This document shows positions 36,801 through 50,171 of a stretch of DNA of 64,000 nt, piece after piece. Location of the stretch: contig NC_088357.1 of the NCBI RefSeq assembly GCF_036884655.1, positions 43,983,501-44,047,500 of the forward strand, written 5' to 3'. Both the position numbers and the translations under genes were made by a program. The number at the start of each line of letters is the position of its first letter. The first letter of the stretch is position 1. The DNA comes from Musa acuminata AAA Group. Taxonomy: Eukaryota > Streptophyta > Magnoliopsida > Zingiberales > Musaceae. The notes under the pieces are model-generated. The model did not search any database, was not told the origin of the DNA, and saw nothing but the letters and a program-made list of their open reading frames with translations.

Positions 36801-38258
36801 AGATGGAATCACAGCCTGGCGATGTGCTTGGACTGTTCCCAGACTCATCTTTCAACTGTTCGACACAGTAACAATCGAATTCTATTGAGTGCACCGTCAA
36901 CTTCTATCTCCTTCTGGTCCAAACCCACGCTTTTCAGGGTTCACATTGGCCAAATCAAAGTTTATATAAGACTCATGTTATTCAATGACATGATTGAGGG
37001 CTGCTATTATTTTCTCGTGCTTTGGTTTCCTGTGCTGATGGGTCAAACTTGATCGTCCATCTAATGGGGACAAAAGAGACGAGCTCCTTTTGTGTCTTGT
37101 CTTTTTGGTCTTGAGCATTGATATCTATCCCATGCTCGAAGAACACTTGATGAAACTGAAGATAGGGGCTTTGAAGGATTGTTGATCTCCAAGTAAGGGT
37201 GTTAAAGAAAATTTATAGATATACCGTACATTATGTAGAGTCTTTTGTGAGTGAGAGAATATATTTGTGTGTGAAAGAGTTCTTCCAGCATCTTCTTATT
37301 CTTATGTATGAGAAGGTAATTCTCGTAAGAACATTATTCTACGTTTTGATTTGACAGTATTTAGATGAGTCGGAGAGAGCATAGTAACTTCTTCCGATAC
37401 CATCTCTCATGCTAACCTAATTTGTTTAGGCACCGTAGTGTTCTTTGATTTATCTTATCCTCCATGAAGACTAAAATATTTTGATCTTTCGACTTATGTT
37501 GAGTCGGATAGAATCAACCTATCAAAATACTTGAATAAATACTAAATTATTTTGATTAAAGAGATTCTTCTCCCACATTTTAAGAGCGTAAGTATAAAAA
37601 ATATAATTATGCTATTATTATGTAGAAAGTTTTCATTTCAAAAATTGAAATCAAATAACAATATATCATATTTATAATATATAACTTTTGATAGAATGTC
37701 TTTATCTAATCCACAGGTATACATTATCGACATATTCGAAAATTGATTTTTAAAAATAACTAAACTCAGTCTTTTTTTTTTTATATGTCTTTAATATGAC
37801 TATTACGAATGATAGATTAGGGAATAAAAGAAATTATGAATATTTATAATTTATTGAGTTTTCATTCCTAAGAATACTTATCATGTTATAGACAAAAATA
37901 AAGGATGTGGTATGAATAATTAGGAGAGTCATCTTCTCATAATTATATTTTTTTTATTGATAGATAATAATCATAAAAATCTAAGTAAATTTATAATACA
38001 TCTTATATAATTAAATGATTCCATATAATTTAATAATGGTAGGATGAATTCTCCTCCATATCTAACAATACATTATTTTAATGTTGATGTTCATATTTTT
38101 TTATCTTTCGACTGTTCCATAAGGAAACAAATTCTAATCATTCTATTCAAGCCACGCGTTTCACGTTCAAAGTAGACAAATCTAATCATATTAATATAAT
38201 CCATGAAACGAATGGTTCACAGTCTAACGTGGCTGCTGCTCTTCCTTCCTGCGTTCTC
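33836..38258. other. Intergenic part of copy B upstream of GDSL-B
   Basis: No intact gene. 33836-35335 has no counterpart in copy A and no recognised domain. 35340-36080 matches copy A and holds the foldback repeat. 36090-36590 is B-specific and includes a less AT-rich patch. 36594-38258 matches the GDSL-A upstream region, without the long AT run. Confidence 0.5.
35591..35936. repeat. Foldback element, copy B
   Basis: Counterpart of 14430-14813. The left arm 35591-35661 is well kept; the right arm (about 35868-35936) is more eroded, and the spacer is shorter than in copy A. Confidence 0.5.
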
Positions 38259-38264
38259 TATAAA
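38259..38264 (+). promoter_or_regulatory. Probable TATA box of GDSL-B
   Basis: TATAAA lies 92 bases before the start codon, exactly as for GDSL-A. Confidence 0.6.
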
Positions 38265-38350
38265 CAGCTCCATCTTCTGAGCTAAATGGCACTCGACACC
38301 AACTCTCCATTCTCCACCCTCGGCGTAGTAGAGAAGAGCGGAGATTCGAG

Positions 38351-40946
38351 ATGAAGCTCGCCGTTCCTCTTCTCCTCCTTGCTGTCATCTCTGCTGCCTT
38401 GTCCGCGGTCTCGGCCGCGCTGCCGAAGGTACCCGCCGTCTACGTCTTCGGCGACTCCACCGCCGACGTCGGCAACAACAACTACCTGCCGGGGAAGGAT
38501 GCCAAGGCGGACTTCCCCCACTACGGCGTCGACTTCCCGCACCAGACTCCCACCGGACGGTTCAGCAATGGCTACAACACCATTGATTTCTTAGGTGCGT
38601 GGTTGACTGGTGTCATGATTTGACTTTGGGGCGATAATATTTCCTTTTTCTTAAAAAATAAGAATAACTAAGAGATTCATCATTTTTTTTTCACAGCTAT
38701 AATTCTACCAATATTTATGAATTATGCATTAAATCATTATCAATGATTTAAGGGTGACACTATATAATAATAAAGTTATCACTTTGCAACATGAAAAGTT
38801 AGTCATCAAAACAACCTCTCCAAATGCAAAGTTTTTGTATATAATTATTTTTTTATATTTAATTTGGGGCAACTTAAAAAAAAAAACTCATATTTTGGGT
38901 TTTTTTAAAGGCACCCCATTTTTTTTTTCAAACAGTACGATTAATTTAAAAAATATTCAAAATACCCATAAATTTTTTTGTCAAAAATTTTCGTCCATTT
39001 TTTTTTACCAATTTTAAATTATTACAATATTTTTTTATTTGGTTTGTTTATTATATTTTTTTCAATAATATTTATGGTGTTTTATTGAGGTATTAAAATA
39101 TTATAAATATTATTGAAAAATATTATAAATAACATCATATTATGCCTTTTTTATTGTCGTTGCTCGTTGTTCATTACGATATTATATTTTTTAGCTTATA
39201 GTTTATTTTATTGAGGTTAAGAGTATATTTTGTTCATTTATAATGTTTTTAAGTAGGTCGTGTTTTTATTAAGGTGATTAAAATATAATAATTAATTAAT
39301 TTTTTATTTTAATTTAGATGATATTATTCCTAAACTAGTATACTTATTTGAATTATAATATGATATATCTAATAATTTTTAATATATTTTGATTCTATTT
39401 AGCTTATTTTCATGTAGTTTTTATAGTGCTTTTATTGTGGTGTTCAGAAACACTATCATAGATTAAAAAAAATAGTTTAGATAATTTTTATATTAGAGGT
39501 ATTATTTGAAAAAGAAAAATAAAATAAGAATATCTATTGAAAAATAACTCAAAATATGAATATTTTCTGAAAAATCGTTATTTAATTTTCAATCCAAACT
39601 GTTTTTATATACTAATTAAAGCGGCAATAGAAACATGACAGATGAATTAATCACGTGAATCACATGGTGATCGGAGCTCCAATAGCTCCAAAATGCAAAC
39701 GACCCTATCCAAGTGAACAGTAATTCCATTAAATCTATTATAATTTGGTGCACAACAATTCGTAGGACTTGAATTAACACCATCATGTAATCTATTAGAA
39801 TTTGGGGTTTTTATCTTAGCACTTGTGAAGGAAGTCAATCAATTTGTGTTCAATGTGGGCAGCAATTCATATGGGGTTCAAAAGAAGCCCACCACCGTAT
39901 CTCGCTGTGGTGAACAAACCCCACCCGCTCATCCTAAGAGGCCGGCGAGGTGTGAGCTTTGCCTCCGGCGGATCCGGAATCCTCGACTCCACTGTGAGCT
40001 TTCCTCCTCCTCTTTTTCCCTTCTGCAATGATGGCCTACCCTAACCCTCCGACCATCTTCATCTTCCAGGGCACCACCATAACCATGACAAAGCAGATCC
40101 AAGACTTCGCTGCACACGAATCCAACATCGCCTCGCGAGTCACCGCGGCAGTAGCCAAGGGACTGCTGTCCAAGTCCGTCTTCCTCATCAGCTCCGGCGG
40201 CAACGACGTCTTCGCCTTCTTCTTCGCCACGGGCGGCAACGCGACCGCCGACCAGACCGAGCAGTTCTACAACGTCATGATCACCAACTACACCACACAT
40301 CTCAAGGTGAGCTTCCTTCCTCAGCGAGACGATCGATGTTGGCTCTGTTGGCTAGCGTGACGAGCATGCGCTCTTCTTTCATGGCACAGGCGCTGTACGA
40401 TCTGGGAGCGAGGAAGTTCGCGCTCATCAACGTGCCGCCGGTCGGGTGCTGCCCCATTTCGCGAGTCAGGCATCCCTTGGGAGCGTGCCTCGATGGATTG
40501 AACACCTTGACCAAGGGCTTCAACGACAGAGTCAGCGTCCTCGTGAAGAATCTTAGCTCGGAGATGGAAGGGATGAAGTACACGATCGGGAACTCGTACA
40601 ACGTCGTCATGAGCATAGTTTCTGACCCCGCAGGAGTCGGTAAGCTCGGATGGACATCACATGTGACGAAGAGATGGATGGGAAGTGGCTAAAACGAGTA
40701 CTGAGTGTTGCTGCTGTTGCTGCAGGTTACAAGGACGTGAGCAGTGCTTGCTGTGGGTCGGGGAAACTGGGGGCAGAGGTCATGTGCTCGCCCAACACCA
40801 CCTTCTGCACCAACCGCAACGAGTTCCTGTTCTGGGATAGGATTCACCCGACACATGCGACGTCGGAGAAGGCGGGTTTCGCGTTGTACGGTGGGGCATC
40901 GGAGTACGCCAGTCCTATCAATCTGAAGCAGCTGGTGGAGAGTTGA
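38351..40946 (+). CDS. GDSL esterase/lipase, copy B
   Basis: Paralogue of the gene at 17018, with the same predicted role as a secreted SGNH hydrolase of unknown substrate. Exons 38351-38594, 39863-39993, 40070-40306, 40390-40639 and 40726-40946 join in frame to 360 aa. The signal peptide (about 1-23), GDS nucleophile Ser36, SFASGGSG (113-120), Asn170 and the Asp325-His328 pair are all present. Intron 1 (1268 bp) is longer than in copy A (841 bp), mainly through a segment at 39531-39812. The 3' end converges on SKP1: the two stop codons are 246 bases apart, so the transcripts may overlap. By analogy with well-studied GDSL families, a role in cell-wall or cuticle lipid metabolism is possible but not shown. 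Confidence 0.93.
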
Positions 40947-41192
40947 AGAAGGGAATAGCGTTGATGTTGTTAGCAGAAGCTAGATGATGTAAGAGGGAGG
41001 AATAAGTGCTCTTGCACTTCGTGCTGAGCACGATGAGATTGTGGTTTATGAATAAGTAGTGATTCGAATGGAGGCATCGTTTCGTTTGCAGATTGATCCA
41101 CTCGCAGGTTGGCATCAACTCGGTTTCCAATCTAATTACAACCTCATATATGACAAGTACATCATTATTGGGACGAAAGAGAGGCATACGTG

Positions 41193-44100
41193 TCACTCGA
41201 AGGCCCATTGGTTCTCCCTCCGAACCTCTTCCTCTTCTTCGGGGGTGAAGTCATTCTTGATGTTGAAGGTTTTACGGATCTCCTCCGGCGTCTTCCCCTT
41301 GATCATGTCGGCCACAGTTTGGCACGTCAAATCCAGCAGCCCTTTTATGTTCAGGTAATTTGCAGCCTGAATACACCACCAAATCATAGAAACAAAAAAG
41401 GCCACATAATAAGCTTGATATGTATGCCAAAGCAAGCAGTTGCATAGCATTGGAAGGAACCTGAACACTGTCTGTTCAGGTAGGTAACACAAGGTAGAGT
41501 AATATGATAAAGGAAAATAGATAATCTTCCCTCAATCTATTCTGAGCAATTTCCTTGCCATCCATGGTGTCAAGAGGCACATATGGGTAGTAGTAATAAC
41601 AAAGCAAAGGACAGAAGATTCAACATGGTGATCAATACCAAAATTATAGCATGGGGGATCTGTTTCCAATTAATCTTCTTAAGCAAGTAGACCGTCCGAG
41701 GTTTCAAGTTTCAATCCCATGCACAACTCAATATACAGCACACAATTTCCTATGGTCAGAGAACTTGTTCTATGTTTCTACTCAGAAAAGAGTTAGTTTT
41801 AGCCCAAACAAAGGACATCTGTCCACTGGATGGTTTAGTCCGTCCGAGAGAAACTGGGAATGGAACAAGGCTGGAGATCACCAAGAGGCTACCAGTTGAA
41901 CCAAAGCGGAGAGAGAGGCAGGACAACAAACAAACATTTAAGATAAAAGACTGGCCAGAACCAAAATTAATAACGAGCAGATCTATGTTTCGATCATGGA
42001 GTTCCCTTGCTGACTGGGTTTTAGGTTAGGATGAGAGGAAGGGCCAATACCAATGGAATTTGATTTGATTAATGAAATTGGAAGAGAATTGTCCTATCAG
42101 AGCTTAATTGCAGGATAACACCATGTAGCCAATCCAAATAGGAAGGACATTTTGGTTACTTCTACTTGATGGTGGTGGTGTTATTCTATAAAGCATAACC
42201 AATCCTGTTGCACACTTTTTCATTGAGATGAGCAAAACTCACACCATAAATTATAAAACCAGAAGATGTGCAAATATGACAATCATCCTTCCAAGATTAT
42301 ATAATTAATATGCTGTTCTCATAAACTATCTTATTAATTAAACAGACAAGAATGAAATGGACTTAAACAAAAAACGTTACTAGAATAATCAGCTGATATT
42401 CCATGTTTTGAAAGCATATCCAATCAGTTTCTGATATAGCATAAATGAATATAAGGTTAAGTCATGCTACATTTTGCAGTTAATGGGTCATAATATTAAG
42501 CCTGTTTGGCTACTATGTCTTCTATTCAAATTAATACTTGTTTTTCTATTTAAGTAGGATTTTAACAATTCTTAGGTCCTAGGGTTGCGTAACCTAGTCA
42601 AAAGCATATGTCTGAGTTAAGAGTTCTAGTTCATGTATGACATGTTTATTAGCAACCCCATTTGAAGTCAAAGACTATCACAGACATATAGCAACGAAGT
42701 TAGAGGAAAATAGGTGCTTCATTGTTAGGAAAAAAAAAAAGGTCAAATGGCATATGACATTGAAAGAGCCAAAGTAAGTCTTTTTATAAACCATTTTAGC
42801 CTAACTCTTAGTTACAAATAACTATTGTTAATGTCTTACCACAATTACCTACTATTTCCTGCATAGCTATGAATTGTTTGAATCACTCTTTTAATGCTTC
42901 AATAGTTTTAGTTTTACTATGTCAATCTATGTCTGGGTTACCGTGCCAACTTCCTGAGTTTTGTTTTAGTGAATATCAGAACTCGTAACACAAAGCTAAT
43001 TGATGGTTAGGTTCTATGTTTTGCTTTTAGGAGGCTGAGTAGATAACACATGTGACCAGTACCATTTGTATTATTTGTTTCTACAATTAAGCCTAGGAAC
43101 ACCACTCCAAGCAATTATTATATAGAGGAAGGTATGCGGACTATGAGAGGGGATGGTCCAGATGATTTAAAAAACAGAAGAAATACCTGCAATAACAAAG
43201 AATGTCTTCAACCCAAAACAATTAAGAATCACCCTATGATTTAATTATTCTCACTTAAGCAGTTTCTTGTTTATAAAAGACACCCAAATATCAATTAAAA
43301 GCCACCTCTCAACTTCTTATAAAATGAAAATGTGAGATTACATTAATCTAAGAATGTATTTTACCAGAAACCCTTATTATTTTGAAAAATAAATACAAGA
43401 CTGGAGACCTCTAAAATGCCCAATACTGTTTAACCATAGTCTAATAATTCACTAATTACAGATATAACCAAGAAATAATAAAATGCAAACTAAAGACTAA
43501 TGAGTTGAAGCTTTACCTTAAAAAAAGCCTCCTATTGGTTGGTGCTAGTAAAATTACTTGACTCAATTTAACTGTTCTTCACATCCTAAAGTGCTTAAAT
43601 TTTCCACTCAAGTTGTAGATGCCAGTTGCCAATAACAGCCAATCATCAACTCGCATGTAACTGCTGATCTACCGTCAGCCGTCATCAATAAGTGGTTGGC
43701 AATCAATATCAGTGGTCCAACACTTGCAGCAATTTACCACTGGCCAATGATCATCAAAATATAATCTACAAATGTCAGCAATCATCAACTGACATACCAT
43801 CAATGGATAGAGATTAATGGTGACCATCTTCCAAAAACTAGAAAGCAATCTACAATATCACATTATATCAGTGATTGGCAGTCACCAAATGATGATACAT
43901 AAGATGATCTCCAATTATCAACCAACTGCCTCACTAGCAATCATAGAGTGGTTATAGTATCCATCAATCTATTTATTGATTAACAACCAACAACCAGAGA
44001 GCAATCTTAGATTTTACATCAGTAATTACCAATCACCAACTGATGATCTATAATACGTTAACCAATCATCAACCAGAAACCTTAGTGATCATAGTTTACC

Positions 44101-45865
44101 AACCACCAGTCTCGCTGTATCCCTTTGAAACAGAAGGTCAATGGACTACAGATGATCATCTACCAATCAGCAACCAACCAACAGTATAATGGTGGACTAT
44201 GCACATTGGTGGTCTAGTTAAAGCTGACTGAGACTGATGATATGATATATTGAAATAGGTAATCCACTGACAATCTAAAACAGTGGCCTGTCAACCAACA
44301 ATATATTGGTTTTATCAACTAACAGGATAATGATATTCAGCTATCATGATAAATGGCATGTCAACCTTTCGGTGACCAACCAGTGACAGCCAGGCCAATT
44401 GATGACAAACAATTGATGATCAAGCTGCACTCAATGACCAATACACTGGACATTTGCCTACCAACTAGCAATAGGTCAACCATCTCAAGGTGATTCCTGC
44501 CAACAATCCAGTGACAGCCAATCATCTATAAGCTTCAATATTGATTGCTGAAGCACAGCAAGCATACATCAAAGAGATAAACAGCATGTCTAGAAGGAAC
44601 AAAAAAACCTTCCAAATTGATGATCATTAGGTTTTTCACTAAAACCTCACAAGTATGTCATGTTGTAATCACAAGCGTTCATGCCCAAAAATTCTAAACT
44701 TGGTCCAATTTCCAAGACCCTATAAATAACCTAGGTTTATCAGGCATTTGCTTCAGAAGATTAACTCAGTTGATTCAAATGCCTTACAAGCAAACCTAAA
44801 ACAATGGAAACCACAGATTGTGCAATATCTTACACAACCAAACAAAAGTCATGCTAATGTTTACTCAGCAATATCTTATCACCTTATAAAAAACAAAGAT
44901 TCCCAATATAAAGATAGGCAAAAGTCGAAGCAACTTGACAAAAGAATAAACTATGAATAAAAAACAGTGCTCCTGTGATTGGTTATGCATGGAATCTAGG
45001 ATGGTTCTCCATCCCAAGTAGACTAAACGTTACAAAGATTTGACAAAAGAAAATGCAAGCTATTCTGCGGTGTGTCTCCTTCATGTAGGTGTGAGTTCCA
45101 ATATTGGCTTTATACTCCTCATAAACTAAGATTTATCTAGGGCATCTCTGTAGAAAAAGAAATATACAATTTTGCAAATGTCTCACTGGAGATTAAAAAA
45201 AGGTTACTAGAATGGCGAAAAAAAGGAAACATGAGGCCAAAAAAAACTACTGGGAAGCTACTAAGCAGGCTCATCATCACCAAACGCCAATGAAAACACA
45301 CCAAAGATGACGATACCGTATTGTTATACAGTGAATATGTATGAGCTTGTTAATTACCTTATTTTGCAAACATCCATCATATATCTTACAAAGCTATACC
45401 TAGCAAAATTATCCTCTATCTATTCATCATCAACAAATACATCACATTTACCACCTAAACGTGTAAATGCAGAACCAAACTAGATTTATCACCAAAAAGA
45501 TAACAATATAAGACGATGAGAGAAGAGGAAGCATTCAGATATCTCACCAGGATGAGATCGAAGAGGGTGGCCTGATCGACCTTGACGAACTCGGCGTCCC
45601 AGGACTTGATCTCGTCGTCGGTGGGCTTGGAGCCATCATCGGAGGACTTGGAGGCAGCGGCGGCGGATGCCTCGACATGCTTCCTGCAATACTCGATAAC
45701 CTTAGCGAGGATCGCGGAGGTGACGTTAGGGAGCGGGATGCCGTTTTCGGCGCAGTCGTCCTCGATCATGTGCTTGATAGTCTGCGACTCCATGGCCACC
45801 GCCTCGTCGACCTCGAACACCTCGCCGTCGGAGCTCTTGAGCATGATCGTCTTCGCCATGGCCAC
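41193..45865 (-). CDS. SKP1: SKP1-like protein, adaptor of SCF ubiquitin ligases
   Basis: SKP1 bridges cullin 1 and F-box proteins in SCF E3 ubiquitin ligases in nucleus and cytosol. Exon 1 (45865-45548) and exon 2 (41366-41193) join in phase 0 by a GT-AG intron, giving 163 aa, the plant norm. Exon 1 holds the BTB/POZ-like cullin-binding half ([44 protein letters not shown]) and the usual variable Ser/Ala-rich linker. Exon 2 has the F-box-binding half ([24 protein letters not shown]) and ends in the conserved WAFE. The intron is 4.18 kb, long for this gene family, and contains a degenerate A/C-rich repeat. The start MAMAK was chosen; the internal Met two codons on is an alternative. Exon 2 and part of the intron were copied to 19437-19960. 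Confidence 0.95.
43620..44570. repeat. Degenerate A/C-rich repeat in SKP1 intron
   Basis: Words such as CCAATCATCAAC, CCATCAAT, CCAACCA and CAGTGACAGCCA recur irregularly over about 950 bases, giving the plus strand a marked excess of A and C. It looks like an eroded minisatellite; no unit is exact. In the SKP1 transcript it would be G/U-rich. Confidence 0.6.
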
Positions 45866-48529
45866 CAGAGCCGGGATCGAACTGAGAGTGGAAAGGGCTC
45901 GGGAGGGAACCGAGATAAGAAGAAGCCCTAGAAGTCAAGATCAAGACCTACCCCTGCCCGATCTGGCCGACGATTCCGCAATGATGGGAAACAATCTTAC
46001 TGGAAACGCGTTTCATATCTTGCCTAAACCAACAATATTATTTTTTAAAATAAAAAATAAAATGACAAAAACGGAATTCAAAATTTTTATCAGTCAAATG
46101 ATATTTTTTTATATAAAAAAATATTTTATCGTTAAAAATACTTTAATATTTTCCTTTTTAATTATAAATGTGTTTCTTAAATTTTAAATCTGAACTTTAT
46201 TCTTTTACTCTAATAGAAGATTTTTTTGAAAAAAATAAATGAACCCAATAAATAGATGATACACTCTTTGAAATAAACTAGATAATTATATTCATTATTA
46301 TTCTCTTTATAAATTTATAATACCTAATCGATTATAGTAATTAGTATAAGGTAGTATACCCTATCTCTTCTTGCACCCCTCTTTCTCGTTATCATTATAT
46401 CATTTTTATCTTTTTTTATCTTTGAACGAATCAATATATTCTTATCGATTTTTTATCTTTAATCGTATCAATATATTCTCATCGAAATATATTTTTAAAC
46501 TTAGGTATCTATCTTATTATCGAGTGTTTTATAATATTTAATATTATATTAGTGCTAAGTCTATCCTTTCATCATTGTTTAAAAAAGATTCTAAATAATT
46601 GAATAATTACAGTTTGTTACTATTGTAAAAAAATAAGTGATCAAATTGAACAGCTCATATAGCTCTCATGTCGAGTGATTACTATCACTTTTTAGCTTGG
46701 AATCACAGTGTAAAATCACATCAATGTCAGTAAACTTTTGTACAATGCATTACAAACTGTGGCACAAGTAACAGGAAGCTTGGGGGTGCATGTACCAGTT
46801 CTTAAAAGCATTAAAGGAACCAAGGACATCAGATTACTCCTTCCACCCAGAGATTCTGATTCCTTGGTCAAATAGTCTTCTCTTTGATGCCATCCATTCT
46901 GCTGCCAAAGTTTGGTGTGGAGGCATCCAAAGAAGTAAAATGGTAAAGAATTAGTCACATCAGCTAGATAATAATTCCCTCTTGAGCATCCCTCTTCAGA
47001 TTAATTCAGTCCTTGCACTCATTCTTGTGTTCAGCATGGCATTAGCTGAGAAGAAAAGATGGGGTCAATCCATTTAAAGTTGGAAATAGTGATTTGAGAT
47101 TCCCTTTCTTGCAAGTTAAGTAACCATTCCTGATGTATTAGAATAGAGTTATAACTTGTTGGTGATTCATCACTTGGTCCTCATCTTGCAGCATGAGGCA
47201 AAGATTGGCTCTTTAACTTCCTTATTTGATTGGTTGACAATTCTACAACTTGGAATGATCATCTAAATATGAATAATAGCTTTTGATCTCTATGAGAAAT
47301 ATCATTGATATGACAATTATTCACTAACAATAAAAGTTTAACATATGGAGCTTAAACAATGATGTGTCAATTAAGTATGTCACATCAACTATAATATCAA
47401 TATATATATATATACATATTTCATCACATAAGAATAAATAATGATATGAGAGCGTGGAAGAAATCATGATGAATAAATACCCTTGGCTTAAGTTTTATAA
47501 GACTTGTCTAAATGTGGATTTAAATACCAAATCCTTTTTCATATATGGAAGAACTCCCCTTCAGTGAATTCACCTAGCAATTCATATATCCGAGTGGGTA
47601 TTTCACACTTGGATTCTTTTTCGAATACGGAAGAACATGCCTTGAACCAGTCCATCTAGTGACTCGATCTTCCTAATTGGACCTCCATCATACTTCATTT
47701 AAGTACGGAAATGTGATAGTGTTTGAACAAGAAGATCTGTTTAGGTCATCTTTGTCACGTCAAATTGACTAACACTATTTGTATGATGTGCTCATAAATG
47801 CTTTGGGGCTCGTTCATTTACCTTTCTTTAGCTTTGCTCGATTCTTTACCAATCCTTTTTGCCGAAGGGCTCCTTTGGATTTCTTGAGCATAGGCCTAAG
47901 TTGCTCTTACCTCTTAAGTGACTACTTCTCGTTCCCTATACAATTTAGTACTATACGCATGGTTCTTTTGGCACGTAGCATTCTGAAGTATCTTCCTTCG
48001 ATCTGCACCTTTAATTTGTAGGAATAATTCCACCTCCATACTGAATATGTTCAGGGAGGATACCAACTTTCTCTTTAGCATGTTCGACAAGACCTTTGAG
48101 AGCTTTATTCTTTTGACTCCTTTTGAGGTGGCTTCTTCAGCTGTATCATACCACTGCATCCACTCCAACAGCTCACAGTAGTCAAACATGATGGATTATT
48201 AATATATAGGATGGTCTTATTAATAACTTTAATGATGTGATATAAATCATCAAGGTCGATAATAGTGTGCCTAACATTAAATACTTACCGAGCAGGTCCA
48301 TTCGGTGACCCCTCAGCTGCCCTGAGTCTTATCTATGATGTGACTCGAAAGGATTTTGGTTACTTCATTTCCGGTGCATGTATCTACACACACAATGCAG
48401 CCATGAAATGCTAGATTCTGGTCTAGAATACTCGTATCGAGACACGTCTTTACTTCGGAATATAACATATTTTAGCATTCGTCCCATGTGACAATCGATT
48501 GTCATAGTATACTCGACGTGGTATCTCTA

Positions 48530-49076
48530 AACTAACGTATCGCATCGAGTCAACTTAATATCATGATTCTGAGCATGTCGATCGCCTGAAACTATCCCTC
48601 TACACCCACTCCATCCCTCTGCAACTATGCATCGCGCCACATAGTAGGTGGACAACAACGTCGAACGAGACTAAATCGAACAGATTGGATGACTCTTACA
48701 CCCAATGCAAAGGCTGACTACCTACGATATTAACGGGTATTAAACACCTGCGTATGATGATGATCGAGGATCATTAATGTTGCTTTGTATGATCGTAATT
48801 AGAAATAGATATAAAAGCTATCCTTAGGAATAGTGCTGGCGTTGGTCCTCAATACATATACTCTAACTCTCTTTATCTCTAACTCTCGTTAATTTAAGTA
48901 TTGGAGGGATCAAATCAAAAATCTTTTATTCTATATGCAGAAAGTCAAGACCTAAAAAAGCAATCTTCAACTTTATTGATACGTAGGAGAATGAGACCTA
49001 AGACCTACGCCCCTTCAACCATATTGATAATCTTGTGCATTCGGGATGGACCCGTGTTGATACCTCGGCGACAGCA
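48530..49076 (+). repeat. Probable Gypsy-type LTR remnant
   Basis: The end of this stretch has a core-promoter-like ATATAAAAG (about 48810). It continues with a CTCTAACTCTC leader, then TTTAAGTATTGGAGGGATCA and an end TGATACCTCGGCGACAGCA. Together these resemble the 3' half of plant Gypsy LTRs as I recall them. No flanking duplication was found and the left edge is a guess. Confidence 0.35.
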
Positions 49077-50015
49077 TAAAGTTGCAAAACACTACGTATC
49101 TTAATCCAAGAGGGAGGCTGAAGAAGCTGTCTCAAAAATCAGGTTCAGCGTATTCCACTCACCCATCCAATCTGAGCTGCTGCACCATAGGAAGTACCTA
49201 ATCTGTCACCTCAAACAAGCGAGGCCCATGCATACTGTGCATGGAGAATCCTAAACGCCATCCAAGCACAAAGAGGTCATGGCAGATGAAAGAAATGGTG
49301 GTCTGCTCGAATCAGGATTGGCTAGTTCAATGACAGGGAGAGGACAGCAAGATTCTTTATATATATACAAGCTGACTGTGAATTAACGGAACCAGTCACA
49401 ATGATTCACCTAAAAGCAATTATCTGCTTTATGGAGGGTTTTTCAAGCCATCATAATGCTTGTTGGCTGGCACTCTCTTTACCAACTTGATGTCTTGGTT
49501 TCATGTGGCCATGCTATGACAATTGTATTGTCATATTTGTCTCGTCTCACAGTCTGTCTGTGGACCTGGAATCAAGGTAAAGATTGGCAGCACATGAATG
49601 AATGCCTGTGTGCTGACAAGTGATCTTCATGAGTGCCGAGTAGGGACTACCAATAATACATATGTGGCTGTAATGAGAAAAATGCAACCTCGTTTCTCGG
49701 GGTCAATCATCCTTTACTTCCCAGACTTGCCACTGATAAGAGAGGAAGAACAGTATAATAAGTTCACGCGCTTAGCACACCTGTCATGCACTATCGACCT
49801 CTCCTCTTTTTCCTTGCACCTTCTTATGATATCTATTTCTAGTAAAAGAGAAAAGAAGTGGAGTGAGTACGGTGATGTCGAGAGAAATAAAATGAGACAA
49901 CTTCTTTTAAGTAGCATCAAATTTACAAGAGTTCTTGTTGCTCTCCAAAGAGCAGACAGATAGATATACAAGCATAAGCACTGTATACAATATAAAGAGA
50001 TACCCTAAGTATATA

Positions 50016-50019
50016 TACA

Positions 50020-50052
<33 letters not shown>

Positions 50053-50079
50053 GTATGTATAGAGAGAGAGAGAGAGAGG
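50016..50079. repeat. (TACA)n followed by (GA)n microsatellites
   Basis: A TACA run (50016-50050) passes through a short ATATGTATGTAT palindromic turn into a GA run (50061-50079). They lie just 3' of the bZIP stop codon, so probably in or near its 3' untranslated region. Confidence 0.9.
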
Positions 50080-50171
50080 CGTTCTACGTATATGTACTAC
50101 TATCACAGTAGCTATATCTGTACATAGAAGTGTATATCGGCTGTAAATTGAACTCCCTGTTCTTCTCTCCC

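Larger units (their letters stand above)
33118..41720 (+). repeat. Segmental duplication, copy B (probably ancestral)
   Basis: Direct repeat of 11684-19960. It keeps the full SKP1 gene on its right side, whereas copy A has only the SKP1 3' exon, which argues that B is the original locus and A the truncated duplicate. B-specific pieces are about 33835-35335, 36090-36590, and two stretches in GDSL intron 1 (about 38900-39010 and 39531-39812). Confidence 0.88.
45866..50171. other. Intergenic region between SKP1 and bZIP
   Basis: The SKP1 promoter and leader lie in the first few hundred bases. Beyond about 46000 the DNA is AT-rich without recognised genes. Minus-strand open frames at 46716-46958 and 47914-48189 match nothing I know. 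A retroelement LTR-like segment lies at about 48530-49076, and simple repeats lie at the right end. Confidence 0.5.

Noticed and set aside
45582..46187. 201-codon plus-strand ORF over SKP1 exon 1
   Set aside because: Antisense to a confirmed SKP1 exon and running into AT-rich promoter DNA.
47914..48189. 91-codon minus-strand ORF with charged helical look
   Set aside because: No known domain recognised and surrounded by stops; possibly a retroelement relic, but not enough to call.
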